Below, piece after piece: positions 27,151 to 35,869 of a stretch of DNA of 64,000 bases. Every line of letters starts with the position of its first letter. The stretch's first letter is position 1. Origin of the DNA: Synechococcus sp. BIOS-E4-1 (lineage in GTDB: Bacteria > Cyanobacteriota > Cyanobacteriia > PCC-6307 > Cyanobiaceae); assembly GCF_014279995.1 (NCBI RefSeq), contig NZ_CP047935.1, positions 2,067,494 to 2,131,493 of the forward strand, in the 5' to 3' direction. Under the pieces are notes generated by a model, which saw nothing but the letters and a program-made list of their open reading frames with translations, was not told where the DNA came from and did not search any database. Made by a program: the position numbers and the translations under genes.

Positions 27151-28024
27151 AGATCACAGCTACTGGTATCTGGCTTCTTATCCAAAATCTGGCAACACCT
27201 GGTGCAGGGTTTTTATCACTGAATTGATAAAACTTGCAGGAGACAATACTGGAGAAGAACTCAACCTTAATCAGGATATTGAAACTGGAGCGATTGCCTC
27301 ATCCAGGCTTTGGCTGGACGACCAATTAGGAGTCAATAGTTGTGATCTAAGTTTTAGTGAACTTGATCTGTTGCGTGGACATGCCGGTGCCAGTGCATGG
27401 CTATTCGCAGAAGGAGAGCGCTTTCATAAAGTCCATGATGCATTTCAATCTCCTGATTCTCGTGGACGCCCGGTGGTGAGTACAACAGGTTGCTCTGGAG
27501 TTGTTTATATACTGCGCCACCCAGAGGATGTAGCCGTATCACTCAGTCACTTCTTCTCATGGCCGCTGGGTCGGTGCGTTGATTTCCTACTGGATGCCAA
27601 TGCAGCGCTGGTGCCAGGCGAACGCTTTGGCGGCCATCAGGTGCGTCAATACATGGGCCGCTGGGATCAACATGTCCGCTCATGGGCTGATCAAACTCAG
27701 CTACCAGTCTTGATCATGCGCTATGAGGATATGTTAGCGAAAGGATTGGAAACATTCACAGAACTAGCAACCTTTTTAGGCCTCCCGAACGACGATCATC
27801 TGATTGATCAAGCACTAGAAAACACTTCTATTGAAAAACTCAAGAAACTTGAAGAAGACGTTGATGGCTTTGCAGAAAAGCCTGTCGGTTGTGAGCGTTT
27901 CTTTCGCTCAGGTCGTACAGGAGAAGGAGCAGAGCAGCTTTCAATCGAGCAGAGAAAACGACTCGCCAAGGGATTATCTGACACCATGAAACGCTTTGAA
28001 TATGAAGGGCCAGAAGTTGACTGA
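27143..28024 (+). CDS. PAPS-dependent sulfotransferase domain protein
   Basis: 293 residues. The 5'-phosphosulfate loop YPKSGNTW is at 13-20 and the 3'-phosphate motif YILRHPEDVAVSLSHFF at about 122-138, with Arg125 and Ser133. The C-terminal FFRSGRTGEG stands in for the usual RKGxxGDWK. These features fit cytosolic sulfotransferases that move sulfate from PAPS to an alcohol or amine. It overlaps the kinase gene by 8 bp and the next gene by 23 bp. Base composition is AT-richer than core neighbours. The acceptor (peptide, glycan or lipid) is unknown. Confidence 0.85.
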   Translation: MNEDHSYWYLASYPKSGNTWCRVFITELIKLAGDNTGEELNLNQDIETGAIASSRLWLDDQLGVNSCDLSFSELDLLRGHAGASAWLFAEGERFHKVHDAFQSPDSRGRPVVSTTGCSGVVYILRHPEDVAVSLSHFFSWPLGRCVDFLLDANAALVPGERFGGHQVRQYMGRWDQHVRSWADQTQLPVLIMRYEDMLAKGLETFTELATFLGLPNDDHLIDQALENTSIEKLKKLEEDVDGFAEKPVGCERFFRSGRTGEGAEQLSIEQRKRLAKGLSDTMKRFEYEGPEVD

Positions 28025-28577
28025 TCCACGAATTGAATTTGTATTTGGAGAGGTGAATGACCAGCTGAAACGTGAGTTGAGAGCTTTCTGGAGCCAGCAT
28101 AGAAATGCATATCAAGAAGAGTTGAGATCGTTCAAAACTGTATCAAGAAACAGCCATAGCTTAGAGCAAATAGATCTGCTCAAAAAGCCCATATCGCGAC
28201 AGCCAGCCGCAATCTCACGTGATCAATCAGGAGCAATTAATGGAATTGTCTTTGTCGTATTACGAGAGCTGGAAACTTCACTAGAGCTTGGAAGCCATGC
28301 CTACTTTCAACGCATGTACATCACGCCAATAGCCCGAAATACCTTCCAGCAACGTTTAGCGAATCAGCTCTTTAAGACATTCCTTCGGGGGTTTGATCGC
28401 GAAGTAGAGAAGCGTGATCATCGAGCAAAAGTATTACTAGCTGAAAACATTAATCCTGGCTTACAGAAAGCATCCATGCGGCGTTATTTTGCACGCCTTG
28501 GCTTCCAAATGCTTGGAGGGAATCAACTTGGCGGTGAAATTTGGGTAAGAAAACTAAAAACACATTTCTCGTTTTAG
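28002..28577 (+). CDS. GNAT-like protein of unknown function
   Basis: 191 residues from ATG 28002; another ATG lies 6 bp upstream. The middle region FQRMYITPIARNTFQQRLA followed by NQLFKTFLRG resembles GNAT motif A, and ENINPGLQKASMRRYFARLG with FQMLGGNQLGGEIW resembles motif B and the last strand. Family likeness is weak, so acetyltransferase activity is only suggested. It overlaps the sulfotransferase end by 23 bp, so translation is likely coupled. It ends 4 bp inside the convergent PqqD-like gene. Confidence 0.6.
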   Translation: MKGQKLTDPRIEFVFGEVNDQLKRELRAFWSQHRNAYQEELRSFKTVSRNSHSLEQIDLLKKPISRQPAAISRDQSGAINGIVFVVLRELETSLELGSHAYFQRMYITPIARNTFQQRLANQLFKTFLRGFDREVEKRDHRAKVLLAENINPGLQKASMRRYFARLGFQMLGGNQLGGEIWVRKLKTHFSF

Positions 28578-28855
28578 TCATCAACCACGGCAATCACCTT
28601 TTTCTCCAAGCCAGCTTCTAGCCAAGCCTCAACAGATAGCTTGCATTCATCCGGGGAGACTTCATATTCGCCCTGTAAATGCTTGCAGAGTTCAGGCAGT
28701 GTTGGTTGAGTTTTCAGTGCGTTCCAAATAGCTGAGCCTGTCTCATTGAGAACAAGATAGTCGCAAGTGTTACTTTGAAATAAAGCGACTTCGCCATCGA
28801 GCTCAGTACAAACAGCATGGTGATGCTGCTTAAAACGTTTGGTGCTACTAACCAT
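28574..28855 (-). CDS. PqqD-like (RRE-fold) small protein
   Basis: 93 residues. The order of motifs is that of PqqD: DGEVALFQSNTCDYLVLNET, GSAIWNALKTQPTLPELCKH, then a C-terminal helix with LEAGLEKK. PqqD-fold domains bind leader peptides in RiPP biosynthesis, or occur beside HprK-like kinases in uncharacterised systems. It is on the opposite strand from the kinase-sulfotransferase-GNAT genes and overlaps the last by 4 bp. No peptide precursor is evident next to it. Confidence 0.75.
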   Translation of the reverse strand: MVSSTKRFKQHHHAVCTELDGEVALFQSNTCDYLVLNETGSAIWNALKTQPTLPELCKHLQGEYEVSPDECKLSVEAWLEAGLEKKVIAVVDD

Positions 28856-28917
28856 CTAACTTTTAAAAACTCATCGTTAGCATCGTGTCAATAATGGCAT
28901 AGAATATTGGTCCGTAC

Positions 28918-29748
28918 GTGACACGTCAACCACTCTATCTGCCAGCAGGCCACCCCTTTCACATTACGCTCAGATGCAATAGTCGCATCGGCAATTCTTA
29001 ATCGCCAAAGGTTTGAGGCCTGATGCGCTTCTAGCTGTACTCACCAAAGCCACGCAGAAGCTGCCTCATCGCTTGTATGCGGTGTGCCTGACGGCTAACC
29101 ATCTGCACTTGCAAGTGCGTCCTGATGATGCAAAAGAGCTGCCGAAATTGATGCATTGGGTTGCGTGGACTTCAGCGATGGCACTAAACCGCCTTTCTGG
29201 TCGCTGTGGGCATTTTTGGGAAGCCAGATATTACGCCACTGCGATTGCTCCAAAAGATCACAGGCGAGTGCTGAATACCTTGCGGCATCTCCACGCCAAC
29301 CCGGAAGAAGCTGGGGTGCGAAAAGAATTTTATTACCCCTATTCAAGTTACGAGCACTACGGCAGGTAGTGTGATGGCATCAGTGAGTGGCACCCCAGTT
29401 TTTTGGCAATTGGCATCAAGCCTGAAAGGCTTTTCCAGGAGATATGAGTGGTTTTGCCAGTACTACCGCCACAAAAGCAAAGGCGGCTCTGGGTTCCATT
29501 GGGGCTCAGGAATACTGAAACGACTGATTGAAAAAGGCAGAGGCAGACCAAGCAAAAAGGACCGAGTATCACAAGGACAATTGAAATCACCACTTGCCTT
29601 TATTATCAGACTCAATCAAATTACAAAAGAGTGGCAGCAAGTTTCGGTGAGATTTAGAAGAGCGAATGGCATCCGCGGTGTTGACACAAAACTGTTGTTC
29701 AATAGATTACTTTCTCAATTAACGATGCAACTACAGAGCAACAACTAG
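28918..29748 (+). pseudogene. Decayed REP-associated tyrosine (Y1/HuH) transposase
   Basis: Three frames rebuild one transposase. GTG 28918 gives TRQPLYLPAGHPFHITLRCN, then the frame shifts near 28985-28995. The next frame gives FLIAKGLRPDALLAVL and, with the metal-binding HLH, LTANHLHLQVRP, up to a TAG at 29367. It reads on as CDGISEWHPSF, and at a T-run near 29400 shifts to FWQLASSLKGFSRRYEWF, continuing to 29748. The expected catalytic Tyr before HANP is His (RHLHANP). Two frameshifts, a stop and the lost Tyr indicate an inactive copy. It shows past mobile DNA next to the kinase/sulfotransferase block. Confidence 0.8.
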
Positions 29749-29944
29749 CCACTGGCGAGACCAAAGGCGAAGGGATTTTTACGTGAGCAGACTTTAATGC
29801 AATTTAGATATTACATAAATCGCACCAAGTAAGTGAGTCCTAAACCCAGACCCACCAGACGCTGAACGATTAAATTACGCTTTTGAGGCCTTCCTAGCAG
29901 CCACGATCTGATAGAAAGTTTTTCTTTTTATCCTACTTCTAGCC

Positions 29945-31024
29945 TTACCATAAGCCCGTAGTCCAAACTAATTTAGTGTATGTGTTAATGCTGCCTGCGG
30001 TCGTAAAGCGCTCTTTTCTGCAATGATATTTATGCTTATTAACATCTGTTGTAATTGAAGCTTTGTTGCAGCGCTGACCCGTGATTTTTGCTGCATCATG
30101 AATGCGTATATTCCTGTTTTTAACGCTTTCAGACAAACCTTGAATGGTTGGTTTTTGCCATGCTTTTTTCTTGATTTCCGCAGCAGTACTATTGCTACCA
30201 AAGCGATAGCTGATGTTTCCTGAAACTCTGGTTTCAAAAGCTTCGTCATAGGAAACATTGATGCCAGCAGTTAAACCATCAGCGATCTGATAATCCAGCT
30301 CCACCTGTACGCCTGAACCATCTGCTTCTCCTAGATCTCCGCTTTGGTAGTAGTAACCAACAGAGGCATTGAGTTCAGGGGTGATGAAATAACCAACATC
30401 CAGGCCATAGGTATCAAGTGCCCCGCCGAGATAACGGCTATTGAGGCGCTGCTCCGTATCACCGACAGGGACAAGAGCGTAGGCATTGAAGTTCCAGGTA
30501 TCAGAGACTGCTTCTAACCCAGCGGCGATTTGCTGGAAAAAAGCACTTTCCTTGTCGTAGAGCGTGACACCTGAGTCAGCATTGCCTGTATTCATTGGCC
30601 TGCTGTCATAGCCAGCATTCGCCCCGAACATCCAGGAGCGGTCGCCATTCAGCCAGCGGTAGCCAAGTCTTGATGAGGTGCTGATTGTTGTACCAGCGAC
30701 CTCGGTGTTGACGATGCTGCTGGTGCCGCCGTAATCAGCAAAGTTGGCGTTGAGCAGAACATCAGCAAAGAACACACTGTTCTCGCCCACAGCAATTGGC
30801 AGAAACCCGCCGATACCGGCTTGATTGGGTGTGCCTGCTCCCTGGAGTGCGCCTTGAAAACCCCAGTTGAACTTGACCGCATCCTTGAGGTTGATCTCCA
30901 TGACCCCGAGATCATCTGCACTGCCCTCTTCTTCTTGAGCAGATGCAGGCAGCAGAGGTGTATTAGCGAGTGCCAGTGCAGCAACACCGCTCAGCGATAA
31001 CGACAGGCGCAAAGAACGCTGCAT
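29945..31024 (-). CDS. Secreted outer-membrane beta-barrel protein (inverse-autotransporter-like)
   Basis: 359 residues from ATG 31024; a GTG at 31051 would add nine. The signal peptide ends PASAQ, near residue 30. Next comes EINLKDAVKFNWGFQGALQG, then repeating amphipathic strands such as SRLGYRWLNGDRSWMFGANA and YGLDVGYFITPELNASVGYY, a pattern of an outer-membrane barrel like the inverse-autotransporter (intimin) beta domain. After the barrel (about residue 280) there is only a short Lys-rich tail of about 80 residues. Related marine Synechococcus proteins may carry longer C-terminal parts. It probably sits in the outer membrane and may display the tail. Confidence 0.65.
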   Translation of the reverse strand: MQRSLRLSLSLSGVAALALANTPLLPASAQEEEGSADDLGVMEINLKDAVKFNWGFQGALQGAGTPNQAGIGGFLPIAVGENSVFFADVLLNANFADYGGTSSIVNTEVAGTTISTSSRLGYRWLNGDRSWMFGANAGYDSRPMNTGNADSGVTLYDKESAFFQQIAAGLEAVSDTWNFNAYALVPVGDTEQRLNSRYLGGALDTYGLDVGYFITPELNASVGYYYQSGDLGEADGSGVQVELDYQIADGLTAGINVSYDEAFETRVSGNISYRFGSNSTAAEIKKKAWQKPTIQGLSESVKNRNIRIHDAAKITGQRCNKASITTDVNKHKYHCRKERFTTAGSINTYTKLVWTTGLW

Positions 31025-31149
31025 TGGACTCAACACCTCATTGCTGAGCACATTGCCCCGCTTTTACTGCTGATGCCAGCTGCGGTAGGCAGTTTCAGCT
31101 TTGCTGCTCATCAGCAGGTCATGGAAACCCCTAGCTTGGCGGAGCTTTA

Positions 31150-31170
31150 ATGTCACATTTTTAGTGACAT
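31150..31170. promoter_or_regulatory. Inverted repeat upstream of the barrel-protein gene
   Basis: ATGTCAC, seven bases (ATTTTTA), then GTGACAT: 7-bp perfect arms, 126 bp upstream of the barrel protein's start. The geometry suits a dimeric regulator of the CRP/FNR or GntR type. It is not the NtcA consensus. It could also act as a hairpin terminator for a transcript from the right. Confidence 0.35.
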
Positions 31171-31267
31171 CAACTTATTGACCAGGCTTTAACCAAGCTC
31201 AATCGTGCCAGGCATCAAAGAGAAATCTAGATACTATTACCGACATATTTAAGAGCCGAGAATCAGA

Positions 31268-31429
31268 ATGAGTCTAAAGAATAAGCCTGACAAGACCACC
31301 CTAAAAGCATCCGCAGATACAAAATCAATCTTCATCTATGCCGTAGAGATGGAGCAGACAATGAATAGCGCCAGCCTCAACACAGAACCTCTCTCGAATA
31401 CGGGCATAATCTTTAAATCAGCAATTTAG
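31268..31429 (+). CDS. Possible 53-residue protein
   Basis: An open frame from ATG 31268 to TAG 31429 begins MSLKNKPDKTTLKASADTKS and ends NTGIIFKSAI. It is polar with a basic N-terminus and no membrane segment or cysteine. The AT-rich setting matches the accessory region. A weak purine stretch (gccgagaatcag) lies upstream. I do not recognise it; it may be spurious. Confidence 0.25.
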   Translation: MSLKNKPDKTTLKASADTKSIFIYAVEMEQTMNSASLNTEPLSNTGIIFKSAI

Positions 31430-31502
31430 CGATCACGACTCAATATTTCAAGATCACATTTTTCAAAAATGGACAAAATAATTCTTCTGCGATCAAGCGT
31501 TA

Positions 31503-31706
31503 ATGAAGAACCAGCCACCACCACAATTACAGTTTTGGATTACTGCACAGGAATCCGTTCTCGAAAGGCGATGAGCTTCAGGTTCGAGCATCACTACGCA
31601 GGTGCGCTATGGGTTAAACCACGAGAGTTATCGGAGGCGCATCACTGAGCTAGAACATTGGGCGGAAGCACCCCTCAAACGATCGCAAACGTCCTATGAG
31701 GGCTAA
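31503..31706 (+). pseudogene. Possible small gene broken by TGA
   Basis: ATG 31503 opens a frame (MKNQPPPQLQFWITAQESVL) that hits TGA at 31572, then stays open in the same frame to TAA 31706. The second half (GLNHESYRRRITELEHWAEA, then PLKRSQTSYEG) has helix-like protein character. Together they would be a 66-residue protein with one nonsense codon. It overlaps the start of the glycosidase gene by 11 bp. No family is recognised. A different 59-residue frame (31469-31648) overlaps it, so the true coding frame, if any, is unsure. Confidence 0.25.
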
Positions 31707-32886
31707 CAACCGTTGCTCAGCAGAACCGATTACCCGCACTCACAATCAGCTCCACCTAACTAGCGCAGGCCTGATTGCTGGAATGTTGAGCATCTGCATT
31801 GCAGCTCCAGCATCAGCACAGCTGCCCTCAGTTCAACCCAGGCGCACGCTGGGAGTATGGCTGACCAACAGCCCAAGCCGTCTCTACTACGACCGTCAAA
31901 GCCTCATCCGGGCAATGGATGAACTGAAGGCGGCAGGATTCAATGCCATCTATCCCAATGTGTGGAGTCGCGGTACCACCTTTCATCGCAGTCGTTTCGC
32001 ACCGGTTGAACCGGCCTTGAAGAAAGCCGGGCTTCAGCTAGACCCCATCTGCACCCTGAGTGAACAGGCGCATCAACGCGGGATGAAGGTCATCCCATGG
32101 TTTGAATACGGACTGATGGAGCCGGCTGATTCGACAATCGTTCGTCAACAGCCTGAATGGGTCTTAGCACGAGCTGACGGCAACACCGTCATGACCATGC
32201 ACGGCAAGGAAATGGTGTGGCTCAACCCCGCCCATCCTGAGGTGCGCGAACGTTTCATCGGCCTGGTGGTGGAGGTGATGAAACGCTGCCGGATGGACGG
32301 TCTCCAACTGGATGACCACTTCGCATGGCCGGTGGAACTGGGATACGACCCCTTCACCTCTGCTTTGTATGAAACGCAGACCGGATCTCCGCCACCCAAG
32401 GATCACACCAATCGCTATTGGATGACCTGGAGACGTCGTCAACTGACAGGCCTGTTGAGAGAACTGAGAGATCGATTGGAGAAGGAGTCACTCCCACAAC
32501 GCATCAGTCTCTCGCCAGGACCTTTTCGATTTGCCTACAACCACTGGCTGCAGGACTGGGAGCTCTGGGCCGTTGGAGAATTGATTGATGATCTGGTCGT
32601 CCAGAACTATGCCTATTCACTCAAGGGGTTTGCCAAAGATCTCAATCAACCCGCATTGCGCAAAGCACGTCAGTGGGGGTTGCCCGTACAGATCGGAGTT
32701 CTTGCTGGTTTCGGGAAAAGAACCACACCAATCCCTGTACTTACGGAAAAAAAGCGACTCAGCAACGAGCAAGGTTATGGGGTGATTTACTTCTACTGGG
32801 AGGGATTGTGGGGCGCACATAGCGGCAAGGAGGGTTCAAAGTTTCGCCGAGATGCCTTGCAGAAATTGGGCTCTCAGAACCAGTAA
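31696..32886 (+). CDS. Secreted GHL10-family glycoside hydrolase
   Basis: 396 residues with a signal sequence (LIAGMLSICIAAPASAQ, cleavage near residue 46). The domain matches the 'GHL10' hypothetical glycosidase family: LGVWLTNSPSRLYYDRQSLI, FNAIYPNVWSRG, KVIPWFEYG, WLNPAHPEVRERFI, the likely catalytic stretch DGLQLDDHFAW, and LVVQNYAYS. Proteins of this TIM-barrel family are found in cyanobacteria; substrate is not established, and wall or exopolysaccharide cleavage is a guess. It lies in the accessory region after the barrel protein, with no co-directional partner. Confidence 0.82.
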   Translation: MRANNRCSAEPITRTHNQLHLTSAGLIAGMLSICIAAPASAQLPSVQPRRTLGVWLTNSPSRLYYDRQSLIRAMDELKAAGFNAIYPNVWSRGTTFHRSRFAPVEPALKKAGLQLDPICTLSEQAHQRGMKVIPWFEYGLMEPADSTIVRQQPEWVLARADGNTVMTMHGKEMVWLNPAHPEVRERFIGLVVEVMKRCRMDGLQLDDHFAWPVELGYDPFTSALYETQTGSPPPKDHTNRYWMTWRRRQLTGLLRELRDRLEKESLPQRISLSPGPFRFAYNHWLQDWELWAVGELIDDLVVQNYAYSLKGFAKDLNQPALRKARQWGLPVQIGVLAGFGKRTTPIPVLTEKKRLSNEQGYGVIYFYWEGLWGAHSGKEGSKFRRDALQKLGSQNQ

Positions 32887-33740
32887 ACATCCATCGAATA
32901 ACAATTCAACATGGAGCTTCTTAGGGTTTCCACGAGAAGGAGTTATGACTCATGCAGTCACACAAGGATTTGCAAGGAGTGAAAGGAGTTTGGAACCAGA
33001 GAGGTTCAGACCTTCAACCAGAACAGCCTGAACTGGTTAGGACGTCGAACGATGGTTTGGGCCTGCAACAGAAACCTGATTCTTGATAATAATCACACTC
33101 AGACCGTTGTTCCCTTACACATAGTCAAGCATTTGTCGTTCTTCACAAGACGCAAAAGCAGGTTTTCTCGCCTATTTGATCATTTGCAGCACTCCTGTCT
33201 CTAAATACATGCAGGCGTCCATATATGCACCCAGCCAGGGGCAAACATACTTTCACAAATTAGATTTGCAATCAGCATGCCGCTTACGCAGCAGAGATGC
33301 TGTCCAAAAGAAACAAACCCGTTGAACGGTCGAAAAAGAAGCGAACTTACAAAAGGTGATGATAAAGATGGACAGTGAGACTTCCACGCCCATATCAAAC
33401 AGACTGCAAAGGACATGCAGATATCGGCGTCGGGGCCAATTCTCTATGCCCTCTCTATGGACAGCGCCTGGATGGCACTCAATGAGCCAGAGATGGTCCT
33501 GCAAGGACACTGAGAGGCGGAAGGCAGTGCCGCCTACACATCCCTCTGCTTATCCTTCTGTTCTTCTGACCTGTTGTTTCTATCTTTAATTCTCCTATCT
33601 CTTTGCATGACCTGTTGCGCATTCCCCTCTTGCTGACATCCTTACCGTAGATGTTTCCAACAACAAAAGAAGAAAGTTTCAGAAATGCCTGCTTATCACT
33701 GGAACCGTGGCTATGGTTTGGATAATCATTGGACAGCGCA
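32887..33740. other. Intergenic stretch with no supported gene
   Basis: About 850 bp without a convincing coding frame. Only short frames occur: MTHAVTQGFARSERSLEP (from 32945, preceded by a good AGGAG), MPLTQQRCCPKETNPLNG (from 33278), and a 77-residue frame from 33356 rich in Arg/Trp/Pro that looks like noise. Composition is AT-rich and unlike core neighbours. It may hold regulatory RNA or decayed genes; I see no sure trace of either. Confidence 0.4.
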
Positions 33741-33890
33741 ATGGAAGAACCAACACAAGAGCAACAAAAATCAAATCCGAAGAGAGAGTTGAGAGAAGTC
33801 GTGCTGAAAGCAGTGTCCGCAAGCACTGACCCCGAGTGGGAACTACCCATTTATGACACCAAATACAGGAAGCCTCCTCAAATCGGGTAA
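33741..33890 (+). CDS. Possible 49-residue acidic/basic small protein
   Basis: ATG 33741 to TAA 33890 reads MEEPTQEQQKSNPKRELREV and ends TKYRKPPQIG. The charged, Gln-rich start and Pro/Tyr-rich tail look more protein-like than other frames in this gap. No strong ribosome-binding site is visible, and overlapping frames start at 33684 and 33710. Family unknown. Confidence 0.35.
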   Translation: MEEPTQEQQKSNPKRELREVVLKAVSASTDPEWELPIYDTKYRKPPQIG

Positions 33891-34356
33891 TTTCTTTTAC
33901 CGCTGATCACCACAAGATGATTCAGTTCCAAACATTCTAATGAATGAAGGCAGATGGTTTTTTAACAAGCGCAGCTCCTTTTTTCCACCTGCCAATATCG
34001 ATGGCTGGCTTGGGAATATAAGTCATGAAGGAAGAGAGCCTTACAAGAAATATTTGATACAGAATAAAAGGATATAAGTAGTGGCGCGGCACAAAAGAAG
34101 AGGCAAAACACTGTTTCAATACAAAGCAATAATTTCAGTCCCGCCCATAAATTAGCGGCGCTATTCACAGGCAAACAGGAGATAAAAGCCATCGATCAAT
34201 ACCCAACATTTATAAGCTTTAGTGGGATATCAACTGCAGGGCAACAGACAAGGGTGAAATAAAGAGAGAAGATGCCATGACTTTGACATGCCTTATTTGA
34301 TCAAAAGATCACAGAATCAATTTGGTGGTGCATGATCTCATACTGGCTCAAAGAAT
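33891..34356. other. AT-rich intergenic stretch, no gene seen
   Basis: About 465 bp between the possible small gene and the end of the MFS gene. Frames of 60-76 residues on the minus strand (34119-33937 and 34192-33962) lack protein-like composition or ribosome-binding sites. No clear terminator with a T-run was found for the MFS gene. Confidence 0.4.
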
Positions 34357-35529
34357 TCAGGGCGCACTCAAAAGTGAGTCGATCTGTGGCTGTCTTGGTG
34401 CCATCAAATCCACTACGAATCCGACCAGAGCAAGCAATACAACCAGCAGGAATGCACCTCGAAGAACCATATCAAAGGCGTAACCCACGAGCGGCGGGCC
34501 AATTCCAATCCCGAGGTCCTTTAACAATTGGAGTGTCCCCATAGCCTGGCCTGAGGAGGAACCGCGGGCAAACAAGGAGCAAATCGCAGCAGAAGTCAGA
34601 GCCAAGCCCATCGACATCAGGCTGACACCCACCAAAGTGGTGACAAAGCTCGATGGAATCTGGACTGCCCAGATCACCGCAGCTCCAGCAATATTTAAGC
34701 AGCAGCCAATTCGAAAGATTCCATGGTCACTGCAATGTCGACTTAGACGAGGAAGAATCAGCCACTGCTGAAGCACGCAGAGCAATCCTGCAAAACTGAA
34801 CACAAATCCAGCGGTGCTGACATTCACCTTGTTTACACCGTGCAACATCAGACTTGCTGCATAGAGGCCGCCATAACCAGCCATCATCAGGAGGGTGTAA
34901 GCAAGACCAATCAGTTTCGGCCAGGAACGTTCTGGCAAAGCAAATGGTTGCTTAGGTGAATCAGAGCACCTGGTTTCCTGAAATCCAGCAGCGATCAAAA
35001 TCACGTTAAGGAACAACATGATGCTGGCGATCCAGACAGGCAGGCGCACATTGAGACTTGCGAAGAGACCTCCCAGCCCTGGGCCAGCAATCAGGCCAAT
35101 GGCGCTGGCCATGGCGACTAGACCGAAAGTTTTCGTCTGATCTTTGCGAGGCGTGATGTCCGCGATCACGGCCTCCGAAGTCGCTTCGCTGCCACCACCG
35201 ATGCCGTCGACCAAACGGCCGGTGAACAGAGCAGGAACAGTTGAGGCAAAGCCAAAAATGGACATGCCGACGGTGCTGATGCCCAGGCAGCCAAGCAGGA
35301 TCTTTCGACGGCCACAACGATCGCTCAACCTTCCAGCGATTGGAGCCGAAACCGCTGAGGTCAGTGTGATGCTCGCCATGATCAGCCCAAGCATCAGACC
35401 GGACAAGTGAAAGCGAACGACGATGTAAGGAAGGATGCAATTGATCAGTGTGCGTGCCACCCGGTCGTTGACCAGGGTTAAAAACACCAGTCGCAGCGTT
35501 TGGGAGCGTTTCACGGTTTGATTGGTCAT
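34357..35529 (-). CDS. MFS-family transporter, drug-efflux-like
   Basis: 390 residues from ATG 35529 (MTNQTVKRSQTLRLVF); an upstream ATG at 35613 would add 28 residues. About 12 hydrophobic segments. The MFS loop motif between helices 2 and 3 is clear: APIAGRLSDRCGRRKILLG. The helix-5 region ASAIGLIAGPGLGGLFAS resembles the antiporter motif of TetA-like exporters. It likely exports a small compound by proton exchange; the compound is unknown. It stands alone on the minus strand between the GHL10 gene and the tandem paralogues. Confidence 0.85.
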   Translation of the reverse strand: MTNQTVKRSQTLRLVFLTLVNDRVARTLINCILPYIVVRFHLSGLMLGLIMASITLTSAVSAPIAGRLSDRCGRRKILLGCLGISTVGMSIFGFASTVPALFTGRLVDGIGGGSEATSEAVIADITPRKDQTKTFGLVAMASAIGLIAGPGLGGLFASLNVRLPVWIASIMLFLNVILIAAGFQETRCSDSPKQPFALPERSWPKLIGLAYTLLMMAGYGGLYAASLMLHGVNKVNVSTAGFVFSFAGLLCVLQQWLILPRLSRHCSDHGIFRIGCCLNIAGAAVIWAVQIPSSFVTTLVGVSLMSMGLALTSAAICSLFARGSSSGQAMGTLQLLKDLGIGIGPPLVGYAFDMVLRGAFLLVVLLALVGFVVDLMAPRQPQIDSLLSAP

Positions 35530-35869
35530 CGCCAAAAGCCCCGATACGCCATCAGGATCTGCCAGTCCTACCAGACAGATCTTGATGGTCTTCAATGTCG
35601 TAGGACGTGACATGGCAGGGAAAACTTGCCCCGTCTTGTGCTGAGTGAACCAGAGTCAGTACAACGTTCAGGTCACTGTCACTGGCAAGACTGAACTGGC
35701 AAGACCGAACTGAAAAGACTGAATCGATCAGTCATGACGTCTGATCATGTTCTGAGCGGAGCCTTACATCCTTTGTCAAGCGATCTGGCTTGCTGCACTG
35801 CGTGGTAGGGGATGGTTGAAGACAGGCTTGAACTGTTTTCCTGATCGGTGCAAGCCTTAAATTCAAACA
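35530..35869. other. Divergent intergenic region
   Basis: About 340 bp between the MFS start and the first tandem paralogue; if the upstream ATG is used it is 256 bp. Near 35670-35730 the words 'actggcaagactgaactgg' and 'gcaagaccgaactgaaaag' are near repeats. No gene is seen. It should contain promoters for both directions. Confidence 0.35.

Noticed and set aside
33479-33850. 123-residue minus-strand frame in the gene-poor gap
   Set aside because: Ser/Cys-rich with no domain or ribosome-binding site; looks like noise.
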